Assembly: GCF_007743815.1 (NCBI RefSeq)
Contig: NZ_CP036265.1
Location: forward strand, 522,501-586,500
Source of the DNA: Alienimonas californiensis
GTDB lineage: Bacteria > Planctomycetota > Planctomycetia > Planctomycetales > Planctomycetaceae
DNA length: 64,000 bases
Direction of reading: 5' to 3'
The first letter of the stretch is position 1. Each line of letters opens with the position of its first letter. A program made the translations under genes and the position numbers. Positions 8,818 to 17,601 of this stretch are shown piece by piece. A model generated the notes under the pieces. The model did not search any database. It saw nothing but the letters and a program-made list of their open reading frames with translations, and was not told the origin of the DNA.

Positions 8818-10212
8818 ATGTTCGCCCCGTTGCTGCTCGCCGCCGTCGTCGCCGGGGCCGACGCCCCGACGGAACGACCGAATATCGTGTTGATGATGGC
8901 CGACGACCTCGGCTGGGGGGACGTGGGCTATCACCGGGACGCCGGCGGCTCGCCGGGGGCGTTCACCCCGCACCTCGACGAATGGGCGAAGGACGCCGTG
9001 CGGCTGGAGCGGTTCTATGCCGCCTCGCCGGTGTGCAGCCCCACGCGGGCCAGCGTGATGACCGGCCGGCACCCGCACCGGGTAGGGATCACCCACGCCA
9101 ACGTCGGCCATTTACCGGATGAGGAGGAGACGCTCGCCGAACGCCTGCGGGATGCCGGATACGCCACCGGCTTCTTCGGGAAATGGCACCTCGGCACGCT
9201 GACGACCGACGTCCGCGACGCGAACCGCGGCCGGCCCGGCAACCTCAAGGACTACGCCCCGCCCTGGGAGCACGGGTTCGACGTGACCTTCGCCACGGAA
9301 TCGAAAGTTCCCACCTTCGATCCGCTGTGGAAGCCGAAGGTCGGCGCCCGTTCGACGTGGTGGGAGCCGGTCGCCGACCCCGCCGACGCCGTGCCCTACG
9401 GCACCGCGTATTGGACGGGACCGGGGCAAACCGCGGAGGAGCTGCGGGGCGACGATTCAGACCGGATCGTCGATCGGGCGACGGCGTTTATTGAAAACAG
9501 GGCGACAGTGGGGCGGCCGTTCCTCGCGGTCGTCTGGTTCCACGCCCCGCACCTGCCGGTGGTCGCCGGGGCGGAAGACGCGGCCCGGTTCGCGCATCTG
9601 TCGGACTACGAGAAACACTATCGCGGCAGCGTCGCGGCCCTGGACGCCGCCGTCGGTCGGGTCCGGGCGACGCTGCGGGAGGCCGGCGTCGCGGAGAAGA
9701 CCCTCGTCGTCTTCTGCTCCGATAACGGCCCGGAGGGCGACGCGACCGCCCCCGGCTCGGCCGGCCCGTTCCGCGGTCGCAAACGCGATCTATACGAAGG
9801 CGGCGTGCGGGTCCCGGGGCTGATCGAATGGCCGGCCGGCGGGCTGTCCGGCGGCGGCGCGACGAACCTGCCCGTCGTCTCCACGGACCTGTTCCCCACG
9901 GTCCTGGCCGCCGCGGGGCTGGAGCCGCCGAGGGACCCTGGCCGGGAGGGGATGAACGTACTCCCCCTGCTCCGCGACGGGGCGACGGAACGGACCAGCC
10001 CCATCGGCTTTACCTTTCAGAGCCGCGACGCCTGGACCGAGGACCGCTTCAAACTGATCCGCCCGAAGCGGAACGCCCCGTGGCAGCTCTACGACCTACT
10101 CGCCGACCCGGGGGAGGCTCACGATTTAGCCGCGTCGCAGCCGGAGCGGGTCGAACGCATGGCGGCCGACTTTGCCGCGTGGCAGGCGACGCTCGCCCCG
10201 GCTGGGCGATAG
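8818..10212 (+). CDS. Secreted sulfatase (formylglycine-dependent)
   Basis: 464 residues from the ATG at 8818; an in-frame ATG at 8746 is less likely because it would place about 24 extra residues before the signal peptide. The signal peptide is residues 1-16. Metal-binding ADDLGWGD is at 29-36 and the activation motif CSPTR begins at Cys73, the residue converted to formylglycine. GKWHLG and the SDNGPEG segment are further active-site blocks. It hydrolyses sulfate esters, probably of algal polysaccharides, in the periplasm. It diverges from the exonuclease gene, with 83 bases between starts. Specificity cannot be read from the sequence. Confidence 0.93.
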   Translation: MFAPLLLAAVVAGADAPTERPNIVLMMADDLGWGDVGYHRDAGGSPGAFTPHLDEWAKDAVRLERFYAASPVCSPTRASVMTGRHPHRVGITHANVGHLPDEEETLAERLRDAGYATGFFGKWHLGTLTTDVRDANRGRPGNLKDYAPPWEHGFDVTFATESKVPTFDPLWKPKVGARSTWWEPVADPADAVPYGTAYWTGPGQTAEELRGDDSDRIVDRATAFIENRATVGRPFLAVVWFHAPHLPVVAGAEDAARFAHLSDYEKHYRGSVAALDAAVGRVRATLREAGVAEKTLVVFCSDNGPEGDATAPGSAGPFRGRKRDLYEGGVRVPGLIEWPAGGLSGGGATNLPVVSTDLFPTVLAAAGLEPPRDPGREGMNVLPLLRDGATERTSPIGFTFQSRDAWTEDRFKLIRPKRNAPWQLYDLLADPGEAHDLAASQPERVERMAADFAAWQATLAPAGR

Positions 10213-10340
10213 GAACCGGATTTGACGGCGACCTCGCGGAATACGGCAAAAGCGCCGCGATCGCGTCGTGAAATCGGCCTGTCCGCGGCGGTTGAACAGG
10301 GATACGCTCGTCCACTGTTCCGCCTCCCACCGGCTCGCCC

Positions 10341-11693
10341 ATGTCCGCTTTCGTATTGCCGGCGCGATCGCCCTCGGAGACGCCGCCGACGTCCCACCCC
10401 ACGCCGGCGTTGCAGGCGAAAGGGCCGTTGGACGTCCGCGGCAAGCTGGCGATCCTCGCGGACGCCGCCAAATACGACGCCAGTTGCGCCAGCAGCGGGG
10501 CGAAGGGCGCCCGCGACCGCCGGAAGAACAGCGATCCGGGCATCGGTTCGACCGAGAGCATGGGGATCTGCCACAGCTACACGCCGGACGGACGCTGCGT
10601 GTCGCTGCTGAAGATTCTGCTGACGAATTACTGCATCTTCGACTGCCAGTATTGCGTGAACCGCGTCACCTCCGACGTGCGGCGGGCCCGGTTCAAAATT
10701 GAACAAGTCGTCTCCCTCACGCTCGAATTCTACAAGCGGAACTATATCGAAGGACTGTTCCTCTCCAGTGGCATCATCGGCTCGCCGGACGACACGATGG
10801 CCGAGCTGGTCGAGGTCGCCCGCCGGCTGCGGGAAGATCACCATTTCCGCGGCTATATTCACCTGAAGACGATTCCGGAATGCTCCGAGGAACTGATCGA
10901 GCAGGCCGGCCTGTTCGCCGACCGGCTCAGCGTGAACGTCGAGTTGCCGACGGAGACCGACCTCCAGAAACTCGCCCCAGAGAAGCGCACGCCGCAGATT
11001 GAAGCCGCAATGGCTGAAGTGAAGACCCGCCGGGAGGCGAACCGGGCGGACCGTCGGCGGGGCTTTCAGGCCGCCCCCTTCGCCCCCGCCGGGCAGAGCA
11101 CGCAGATGATCGTCGGGGCCACGGACACGCCGGACCGCGAAATCCTCAAGACTTCGACGCGGCTCTACAAACGCCACGATCTGCGGCGGATCTATTACTC
11201 CGCCTACAGCCCGATTCCCCACGCAGACGCCCGGCTGCCAGGGCAGTCGCCGCCGTTGGTGCGGGAGCACCGGCTCTATCAGGCCGACTGGCTGCTGCGG
11301 TTCTACGGTTTTAATGCCGAGGAGATCACTCCGGACGACGCCCCGGACCTCGATCTAGACCTCGACCCGAAGACCGCCTGGGCGTTGCGGCACCGCGGAT
11401 TGTTTCCCGTCGATATCAATAAAGCGGCGAAGGAGACGCTGCTCCGCGTGCCCGGGCTGGGGGTGCGGAGCGTGGAGCGCATCCTCAAGATCCGCCGCTT
11501 CCGGGCGGTGCGGCTGGCCGATCTCAAGCGATTGCGGGTGCCGCTGAAAAAGGCCCGGCCGTTCCTGCTCACCGCCGACCCGGGCGGGGGGAAGTTCCTC
11601 GACAGCGAATCTCTGCGGGAGCGGTTCGCCCCCCAGCTGACGCAGGGCTTGCTGTTCGACGCCGCCGGCAGCGCCCTCACCGGCGAGGTGTGA
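10341..11693 (+). CDS. Putative DNA modification/repair radical SAM protein with C-terminal HhH
   Basis: 450 residues. The radical SAM cluster motif CX3CX2C is Cys98, Cys102 and Cys105 (NYCIFDCQYC). The preceding segment with SCASSGAKG and GICHSYTPDGRCVSLLK is characteristic of the TIGR03916 family, which is distantly related to spore photoproduct lyase. The last third (about residues 365-430) holds a helix-hairpin-helix: DINKAAKETLLRVPGLG followed by RSVERILKIRR, a DNA-binding element. Family members usually sit beside a TIGR03915/UdgX protein; here that partner starts 3.2 kb downstream on the same strand. The chemistry is not established; repair of a base lesion by a radical mechanism is inferred. 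Confidence 0.9.
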   Translation: MSAFVLPARSPSETPPTSHPTPALQAKGPLDVRGKLAILADAAKYDASCASSGAKGARDRRKNSDPGIGSTESMGICHSYTPDGRCVSLLKILLTNYCIFDCQYCVNRVTSDVRRARFKIEQVVSLTLEFYKRNYIEGLFLSSGIIGSPDDTMAELVEVARRLREDHHFRGYIHLKTIPECSEELIEQAGLFADRLSVNVELPTETDLQKLAPEKRTPQIEAAMAEVKTRREANRADRRRGFQAAPFAPAGQSTQMIVGATDTPDREILKTSTRLYKRHDLRRIYYSAYSPIPHADARLPGQSPPLVREHRLYQADWLLRFYGFNAEEITPDDAPDLDLDLDPKTAWALRHRGLFPVDINKAAKETLLRVPGLGVRSVERILKIRRFRAVRLADLKRLRVPLKKARPFLLTADPGGGKFLDSESLRERFAPQLTQGLLFDAAGSALTGEV

Positions 11694-11701
11694 GGGACGG
11701 C

Positions 11702-13252
11702 CTACTTGCCCGCCGCCTGTTTCCGAGGCTGGGCGGAGACGCCGACGAGTTCCGGCCGATACTTGGCCGGGTCGAAGTTGGGGTTCTTGCGCGGCAGCGG
11801 GGCGCCGCTCTCCGTCAAAAACTGCTCGAGCTTACCGTTGAGTTGCTGAGCCCGGATCTGTTTGGCGGCCAGCAGATTCGTCGTCTCGCCGGGGTCGTCC
11901 GTGAGATTATAGAGGACCAACTGGTGCGGACCGCCGCGGGGGCCGCCGCCCTCGTGAAACAGGCGGATCAGTTTCCACAGCGTGCCGTCGTCGTCGGTCC
12001 AGTGGACGCTGGCCGAGGGCGGGAGCCAGTCGGGCACCCGCGGGGCGTGCGGGAAGTAAGTGAAGATCGCGTCCCGCTCCAACTCTCCGCCGTTCAGAGC
12101 CGGGACGAGGCTGACGCCGTCGAACTTCAGCCCGTCGGGCGCCGGAAGACCGGCGGCCTCCAGCACGGTGGGGTAGATGTCGGTGGTTTGGACGAGGGCG
12201 TCGCTGACAGTTCTCGGCTCGGTCACGCCGGGCAGGACGGTCACCCACGGGACGCGGACGCCGCCCTCGTACATCGTGGCCTTCCCGCCCCGCAGCGGGG
12301 CGTTGCTGGTGGGGGTCGTGCCGTCGATCTCGTTATACATATTGCCCCCGTTGTCGCTGGTGAAGATAATCAGCGTATTCTCGGCCAGGCCGAGCCGGTC
12401 CAGCGTGTCCAGCAACGTGCCGACGGCGTCGTCGAAGCTCTCCACCATCGCGGCGTACGTCGGGCTCCGCTGCGGGTCGTCCGGGTCGACCTTCGGCCGA
12501 TATTTTTCGATCAGCTCCGGCTTGGCATCGAAGGGGGCGTGCACGCTGAACTGCCAGTAGTTCAGGAAGAACGGCTCGTCTTTGTGGTCCTCAATAAACC
12601 GCGACGCCTCCTCCGCCATGCGGTCTTCGATGTGCTCCCGCGGGGAGTTCGGCGGAAAATTCGGGAACTTCCAGGGGGCGACGAAACTGCCGGCCGGGCC
12701 GGGGCCGGGCCAGTGTGGAACGTCCACACCGAAGCCGTGTTCCAGCGGCGAATATGGCTCCGGGCCGAGGTGCCACTTGCCGAAATGTCCCGTCGTGTAG
12801 CCGTGCGACCGCAAAGTCTCCGCCAGCGTGAGGTACTTCGGGTCGAGCCGGGTGACGGAATTGCAGGTCGTCGCCTTCATCCCCGGCGGGGCAGTCGGGT
12901 TGGCGGACGGCTCCAACACGACCCGCGGCAGGTGGCAGTTCGGCGCCGTGATCCCCACCCGGGCCGGCGACAGTCCGGTGAGAATCCCCGCCCGCGTCGG
13001 CGAGCACAGCGGACTGGCCGCGTAGGCCCGGGTGAACGTCAGCCCGCGTTCGGCGAGGCGGGCGACGTTCGGCGTCTGGTACAAGCTCGTCGTGCCGTAC
13101 AGGGTGGTGTCGCTCCAGCCGAGGTCGTCGGCCAGGATCAGCACCACGTTCGGCGGCCGTTGCGGTTCCTCCGCGGCGAAGGCGGTCGACCCCGCGACCG
13201 CCCCGACGCCGCACAGGACGGCGGCGAGTCGAACCAAGCCAAAGCGAACCAT
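11702..13252 (-). CDS. Secreted sulfatase (arylsulfatase-like)
   Basis: 516 residues from ATG 13252, with an upstream in-frame ATG at 13288 as alternative. The signal peptide ends near STAFA-AE (residue 27). ADDLGWSD lies at 41-48 and the formylglycine motif CSPTRAG starts at Cys83; GHFGKWHLG and TSDNGGNM follow. The C-terminal [11 protein letters not shown] block is typical of planctomycete arylsulfatases. It is convergent with the radical SAM gene, with eight bases between stops, and sits in a three-gene minus-strand block separating that gene from its usual UdgX partner. Likely a periplasmic sulfate-ester hydrolase on polysaccharides. Confidence 0.92.
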   Translation of the reverse strand: MVRFGLVRLAAVLCGVGAVAGSTAFAAEEPQRPPNVVLILADDLGWSDTTLYGTTSLYQTPNVARLAERGLTFTRAYAASPLCSPTRAGILTGLSPARVGITAPNCHLPRVVLEPSANPTAPPGMKATTCNSVTRLDPKYLTLAETLRSHGYTTGHFGKWHLGPEPYSPLEHGFGVDVPHWPGPGPAGSFVAPWKFPNFPPNSPREHIEDRMAEEASRFIEDHKDEPFFLNYWQFSVHAPFDAKPELIEKYRPKVDPDDPQRSPTYAAMVESFDDAVGTLLDTLDRLGLAENTLIIFTSDNGGNMYNEIDGTTPTSNAPLRGGKATMYEGGVRVPWVTVLPGVTEPRTVSDALVQTTDIYPTVLEAAGLPAPDGLKFDGVSLVPALNGGELERDAIFTYFPHAPRVPDWLPPSASVHWTDDDGTLWKLIRLFHEGGGPRGGPHQLVLYNLTDDPGETTNLLAAKQIRAQQLNGKLEQFLTESGAPLPRKNPNFDPAKYRPELVGVSAQPRKQAAGK

Positions 13253-13373
13253 CAATGCGGCGCCGGAAAAGACGGAGAACGAATTCATCTCCGCCGATTT
13301 TACGGCGCCCCCTCCCCGTCCGATACCGGCGAGGAACCGTCCGCGACCTGCGTTCGGCCGCGGGGGCGTCGCT

Positions 13374-13979
13374 TCAGCGCGTGGTCGTCATCCGCCGGCG
13401 GAGCGTTTCAACGGCGGCCTCGATGCGGTCCGCGGCCTTCTCGTCGCTCACGTCCACCGGATAGCCGACGCCGGTCGCGGAGATCACCACGGCGTTCGGG
13501 GCGCCGGAGGTCAGACCGAACTGACGGGCGAGATCGGCGTTCCAGTCCAGCAGGACAGGCGTGTGCGGGGCGGCCCGCCGCAGTTGGAAGGCGATCACGG
13601 AGCGAACCGGCCCCGGCACGCCGGGAGCGCTCGCCGCGGCGACGACGTGCACCGGGGGAATGACGGCCCCCGCGGCCGCGCCCGGCACCGGCCGCACGGG
13701 CGCCTTGGCGGCCGCCTTCGCGGATTGATCCTTCGCCGTGGGGTGAAAGAGCACGTGCAACGCGGCGCCAAGGTCGCGGCTGGCCTCCGCGGCCTCGCGG
13801 TCGCCGTACAGCAGCACCGTCACGCCCGGCCCTGTCCCGCCGACGGCGTGGGCGGTTCCGAATTGATCCGGCATGGCGAACGCCGCGAACGACACCGGGG
13901 CGACCGCGTCGGCGGTGACGGTTTGGGCATCGGCCGGGGCGAGGGCGGCGACGAGCAGCAGCGGGGCGGCGAACGGCAT
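13374..13979 (-). CDS. Secreted thioredoxin-fold-like protein (YtfJ-like), putative
   Basis: 201 residues from ATG 13979; a longer start at 14015 would only add a basic leader. The signal peptide is [18 protein letters not shown]. The N-terminal region [20 protein letters not shown] followed by a [11 protein letters not shown] strand resembles the 'F.L.DQ.G....' opening of peroxiredoxin/YtfJ folds, and [15 protein letters not shown] with a later GVGYPVDVS strand completes a thioredoxin-like pattern. There are no cysteines at the redox positions, so it cannot act as a CxxC thioredoxin. A poly-Ala/Pro insertion lies at about residues 85-115. Function unknown. Confidence 0.65.
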   Translation of the reverse strand: MPFAAPLLLVAALAPADAQTVTADAVAPVSFAAFAMPDQFGTAHAVGGTGPGVTVLLYGDREAAEASRDLGAALHVLFHPTAKDQSAKAAAKAPVRPVPGAAAGAVIPPVHVVAAASAPGVPGPVRSVIAFQLRRAAPHTPVLLDWNADLARQFGLTSGAPNAVVISATGVGYPVDVSDEKAADRIEAAVETLRRRMTTTR

Positions 13980-14035
13980 CGGTCGGACCTGTACGAGAAC
14001 GGACCGACGGTGCATAAAACAATCCGCCCCGCAAG

Positions 14036-14119
14036 GCGAGCGGGGGCGTCAGCCCGCTGAGCAGGCGAGCGGGGGCGAGAGCGTCAACGCCTCAGGGGGC
14101 TGACGCCCGCCGCTCGCTC
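14036..14119. repeat. Imperfect palindrome with GGGCGTCAGCCC arms
   Basis: A GCGAGCGGGGGCGTCAGCCC-like arm starts near 14036 and its inverted partner lies near 14096-14119, inside the 3' end of the 14084-14767 gene. A second copy of GGCGAGCGGGGGCG lies between them. It may act as a terminator-like structure between the two minus-strand genes. Confidence 0.5.
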
Positions 14120-14767
14120 TTCTTCATACGCCCAGCGGGCGCGGGCGTTGAGGCGGTGCCGGACGTCGGACTGCTCCCGCGGGGTCAGCCGCACGGCCGG
14201 GGCCTCCGTCGGGACGAACCGGGCGACCAACCGCCGCACGTCGCCGGGCACGTCGGCGGCGGGCACGCCGTCGACCGCGATCAGCTTCCAACGCAGGCTC
14301 TTCTCCCGCCAGCGCCAGCGGCCGCCGGCAGGGCCGGGGCGTTCGACGCCGTCGCGTTTGGTCCGGAAGGCGGCGAACATCGCTTCGCGGACCTCCTCCG
14401 GGTCCGCGATCACCCGGCCGCCGGCTTCGATCTGCCGGATTAATCCCCGCTCCGCGGCCCGCAGCTCCGCGGGGTCGGCGACGGTTCGGGGAACGTGGAT
14501 CTGGGCGTAGTCCTGACTGCACCGGTACACCGGCAGGTGGGCCGCCACCCGGACTCCCCACCAGTGGCCACGCTCCGCCTCGTGCCGAGGCGCGCCGCCG
14601 AGCGGCGACGGCGAACCGAGGGGGCGAAACAGCTTCACGTAGAACGCTTCGCTGCGGTCCGAGCGGTCGATGCCGTACCGCAACCCCGTGCGCACGCAGG
14701 CCAGCACGACGACCGCGTGCAGATATTCGATGCTGTCCACCCGTCGGCGGGCCTCTCCGTCATTCAT
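14084..14767 (-). CDS. Hypothetical protein carrying a dispersed-repeat insertion
   Basis: 227 residues from ATG 14767; the upstream ATG at 14830 would overlap the promoter region of the divergent UdgX gene. No signal peptide or membrane helix. The protein is rich in Arg, Trp and Glu, with a WWGVRVAAHLPVY strand and a C-terminal helical part; I recognise no family. The segment GSPSPLGGA near residue 53 is encoded by a copy of a palindromic repeat (14593-14617) found elsewhere in the window, and the 3' end overlaps another hairpin arm. It sits in the minus-strand block between the radical SAM and UdgX genes. Confidence 0.6.
   Translation of the reverse strand: MNDGEARRRVDSIEYLHAVVVLACVRTGLRYGIDRSDRSEAFYVKLFRPLGSPSPLGGAPRHEAERGHWWGVRVAAHLPVYRCSQDYAQIHVPRTVADPAELRAAERGLIRQIEAGGRVIADPEEVREAMFAAFRTKRDGVERPGPAGGRWRWREKSLRWKLIAVDGVPAADVPGDVRRLVARFVPTEAPAVRLTPREQSDVRHRLNARARWAYEEERAAGVSPLRR
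14593..14617 (-). repeat. Dispersed GGTTCGCCGTCGCCG repeat inside a coding sequence
   Basis: A 25-base copy of the family CGCCGCCnnnCGGCGACGGCGAACC. In the minus-strand gene it encodes GSPSPLGGA. Matching copies lie at 26652-26675 and 44720-44744. Confidence 0.7.
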
Positions 14768-14825
14768 CACCGTGGGAACCGTCGCGGCGGGCGGGTCGTA
14801 ACCTGTCCGGGAAAGTGTTCGGGCG

Positions 14826-14831
14826 TACAAT
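14826..14831 (+). promoter_or_regulatory. Possible -10 box for the DUF4130-UdgX gene
   Basis: TACAAT, 34 bases before ATG 14866, with CTGTCC 17 bases upstream as a weak -35 (three of six matches to TTGACA). Its position also argues against the ATG at 14815. Confidence 0.4.
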
Positions 14832-14865
14832 GAGGAGTTCTCGTTTCCGTCGTCCGCCCCCGTCG

Positions 14866-16293
14866 ATGCAGCACGCGACCGCCGACCGCTGGGAGGAGTT
14901 TCGCGGCGTCGCCCGGGGGTTGCTGTCGGAGCGTGTTCATCCCGCGGCGGTGCATTGGACCGACGCCCACGACGCCGCGGCCGGCGACGGCCTGTTCGCC
15001 GCGGAGCCCCCCGCGGAGGCGAACGCGGCGACGACGACTCTCCGCGTGCCGCCGACGTTTCTCAAGCTGGCCCGGGGGGCGGCCTGTCACTCGGACCCGG
15101 CCCGTTGGGAAACGCTGTACGCCCTGCTGTGGCGCCTGACGCACGGCGAACCGCACCTGATGCACGACGCCGCCGACCCGGACGTGGTTCGCCTGCAAAC
15201 CTGGGCGAAGGCCGTGCGGCGGGACGTCCACAAGATGAAGGCCTTCGTCCGTTTCCGCCGGGTCAGCGAACCGAACACGCCGCATGGCGAGCGTTTCGTG
15301 GCGTGGCATCGGCCGGATCATCACATCGTGCGGGCGGCGGCGCCCTTCTTCGTGCGGCGGTTCGCTCCGATGCATTGGGCGATCCTTACCCCGCGGGAGT
15401 CGGCGGTCTGGGACACCCGCGAACTGACGTACGGCCCCGGGGTTCCCCGGTCCGAACTTCCGGCGGAGGACCCGACGGAAGAACTCTGGGACACCTATTA
15501 TCGACACATCTTCAATCCCGCCCGCTTGAAGGTGAGGGCCATGAAGGCCGAGCTGCCCGTGCGGCACTGGCCGACGTTGCCCGAAGCCGCCGCCATTCCC
15601 GACCTGATCCGCAGCGCCGCCGACCGCGAGCGGCGGATGATCTCCACGACCGAAGGCTTTTCGATGTCCGCCGCCGAGTTTCTCCCCGACGACCCCGCTC
15701 GCCGCACGGACCTCTCCGCCCTCGAACGAGCCGCCGAGGGCTGCCGGGGGTGCGACCTGTACAAGGACGCCACGCAAACGGTCTTTGGCAGCGGTCCGGC
15801 GGACGCGGAAATCGTGTTCGTCGGCGAGCAGCCCGGCGACAACGAGGACCGCACCGGCGAGCCGTTCGTCGGCCCCGCCGGGCAGGTGCTCAACGACGCC
15901 CTCGAAGACGCCGGCATCGACCGCTCGAAGGTCTATATCACGAACGCGGTCAAGCACTTTAAACATACGCTACAGGGCTCCCGCCGCATCCACGCCAAAC
16001 CGAGCGCCCGGGAGATCACCGCCTGCAAACCGTGGATCGAGGCGGAGTTCGCCGCGATCAAACCGCGGGCGATCGTCTGCCTGGGGGCGACCGCGGCCCA
16101 GGCGATTCTGGGCCGGGATTTTCGGATCACCAAGCAGCGGGGGGAGATTCGGGAGACGCCGTTCTCGCCGATCACCACCGCCACCTGGCACCCCTCCGCG
16201 ATCTTGCGGGTCCCGGAGGAGGACGCCACCCAGCGGATGTACGACGACCTCGCCGACGACCTCTACGCGGTGGCGCAGTTGATGGCGAAGTGA
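14866..16293 (+). CDS. udgX: DUF4130 (TIGR03915) domain fused to UdgX-type uracil-DNA-binding glycosylase
   Basis: 475 residues from ATG 14866; in-frame ATGs at 14815 and 14830 are possible. Residues 1-265 form the TIGR03915/DUF4130 domain found beside radical SAM repair proteins. Residues 280-475 form a family-4-like uracil-DNA glycosylase: iron-sulfur ligands Cys293, Cys296, Cys387 and Cys405, motif A GEQPGDNED, the UdgX-specific loop GSRRIH with His376, and WHPSAILR. In mycobacterial UdgX the equivalent His bonds covalently to the sugar after uracil excision, and the residue is conserved here. The fusion suggests that the DUF4130 domain and radical SAM enzyme act at the UdgX-bound site. 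A TACAAT hexamer lies at 14826-14831. Confidence 0.93.
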   Translation: MQHATADRWEEFRGVARGLLSERVHPAAVHWTDAHDAAAGDGLFAAEPPAEANAATTTLRVPPTFLKLARGAACHSDPARWETLYALLWRLTHGEPHLMHDAADPDVVRLQTWAKAVRRDVHKMKAFVRFRRVSEPNTPHGERFVAWHRPDHHIVRAAAPFFVRRFAPMHWAILTPRESAVWDTRELTYGPGVPRSELPAEDPTEELWDTYYRHIFNPARLKVRAMKAELPVRHWPTLPEAAAIPDLIRSAADRERRMISTTEGFSMSAAEFLPDDPARRTDLSALERAAEGCRGCDLYKDATQTVFGSGPADAEIVFVGEQPGDNEDRTGEPFVGPAGQVLNDALEDAGIDRSKVYITNAVKHFKHTLQGSRRIHAKPSAREITACKPWIEAEFAAIKPRAIVCLGATAAQAILGRDFRITKQRGEIRETPFSPITTATWHPSAILRVPEEDATQRMYDDLADDLYAVAQLMAK

Positions 16294-16300
16294 CGACGCT

Positions 16301-16399
16301 GTGAGCCCGAAGCGCAAGCGAGGGAAACGGGCTGCCACCGACGTTCACGGCTCCGATCCGGGAGGTACGTCGTCCCCCTCGCTTGCGCTTCTGGCTTAC
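16301..16399. repeat. Palindromic repeat, AGCCCGAAGCGCAAGCGAGG family
   Basis: A 24-base arm at 16301-16324 and its inverted partner at 16376-16399 differ at two positions. It lies between the convergent UdgX and aminotransferase genes and could terminate both. Confidence 0.7.
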
Positions 16400-16412
16400 A
16401 GGGGCCCCCCCG

Positions 16413-17534
16413 TCAGGCGGGCCCGCGTTCGGCCAACCGGTTCAAGACTTCGGCCCCGCGGCGGATCGTGTCGTCGGTGGCGGCGTAGCTGATGCGAAAG
16501 TGGGTGTCCTGCTCGCTGAAGACGTTGCCGGGGATGACCAGCAGGCCCTCCTTGATGCAGGCGGCGACGAACTCCGTGCCCGTGCCCCACGGGGCCGGGA
16601 CGAACATATAAAATGCCCCGTCGGCCCCGCGGACGGGGAAATTCTCGCCGATCAGGCCAGCCAGCAGGTCGCGTTTGCCGCGGTATTCCTCGACCCGGGC
16701 GGACATATCCACGTCCAGCGCCGCCAGCGCCCCCCACTGGGCCGGCTGGGGACTGCACACGAAGGTGTATTGCTGGAGTTTGATCATCTGCTCGATCAGC
16801 GCCTTCGGCCCGTGGGCGTAGCCGACCCGCAGGCCGGTCATGCCGTAGGTCTTGGAATATCCGCCGACCACCAGACAGTTTTCGTCGAACGTCGCCGGGC
16901 TGACGAACGGCCCGTCGTAGCAGAACAGTTCATAAATCTCGTCGGAAATCAACGGCACGCCGGTCTCCCGGCTCAGTTCGGCGAGGCCGCGGGCTTCCTC
17001 CTCCGTCATCACGGCCCCGGTCGGGTTCGCCGGGCTGTTGCAGAGGATCGCCTTCGTCTTGTGTCCAATCGCGGCCCGGACCTTCTCCACGTCGATGCGG
17101 AAGTCCGGGTAGGTGTCGACGAACTTGCACACCCCGCCGCACAGTGTGGTGAGGTGCTTGTACATCACGAAGTACGGGTCGAAGGCGACGACCTCGTCCC
17201 CCGGGTTCACCAGCGCCGACAGCGCCAGCATCAACCCGCCGCTGGTCCCGCTGGTCACGAACGCCCGGCGGTCGGCGTGGCCGAACGCCTTGTCGACGTC
17301 CGCCTGCAACCGGCTGACCAGCGGGGCGACGCCCTGGCTCGGGCTGTAGGCGTTGCGGTCGTTCGCCACGGCGGTGGCGATCGCGGTTTTGACGGCGTCC
17401 GGCACCGGGTAGTCCGGCTGGCCGATGGAGAGGTTGATGGGGTCTTCGAGCTGGGCGGCCAGATCGAAGACCTTGCGGATCCCGCTGGCGTCGATGCCGC
17501 GGGCGCGGTCGGAGAAGGTGAAAGCGGCGGCCAT
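16413..17534 (-). CDS. Class I/II pyridoxal-phosphate aminotransferase (aspartate-aminotransferase type)
   Basis: 373 residues, fold type I. Visible are SGTSGGLMLAL (phosphate-binding turn), PANPTG, DEIYE, and GGYSKTYGMTG with the Schiff-base Lys228, followed by the Arg of LRVGYAHG. It belongs to the AspC/PatA-like aminotransferases that transfer the amino group of amino acids to 2-oxoglutarate or oxaloacetate in the cytoplasm; exact substrate is open. It is divergent from the methyltransferase gene (67 bases between starts). A palindromic repeat separates its 3' end from the UdgX gene. Confidence 0.92.
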   Translation of the reverse strand: MAAAFTFSDRARGIDASGIRKVFDLAAQLEDPINLSIGQPDYPVPDAVKTAIATAVANDRNAYSPSQGVAPLVSRLQADVDKAFGHADRRAFVTSGTSGGLMLALSALVNPGDEVVAFDPYFVMYKHLTTLCGGVCKFVDTYPDFRIDVEKVRAAIGHKTKAILCNSPANPTGAVMTEEEARGLAELSRETGVPLISDEIYELFCYDGPFVSPATFDENCLVVGGYSKTYGMTGLRVGYAHGPKALIEQMIKLQQYTFVCSPQPAQWGALAALDVDMSARVEEYRGKRDLLAGLIGENFPVRGADGAFYMFVPAPWGTGTEFVAACIKEGLLVIPGNVFSEQDTHFRISYAATDDTIRRGAEVLNRLAERGPA

Positions 17535-17601
17535 CGGGGGGCGGAAAACGGGTGAGCGGCTATCCTGCGGAACACCCTACCCGACTCGCCCGCTCTCGCC
17601 G

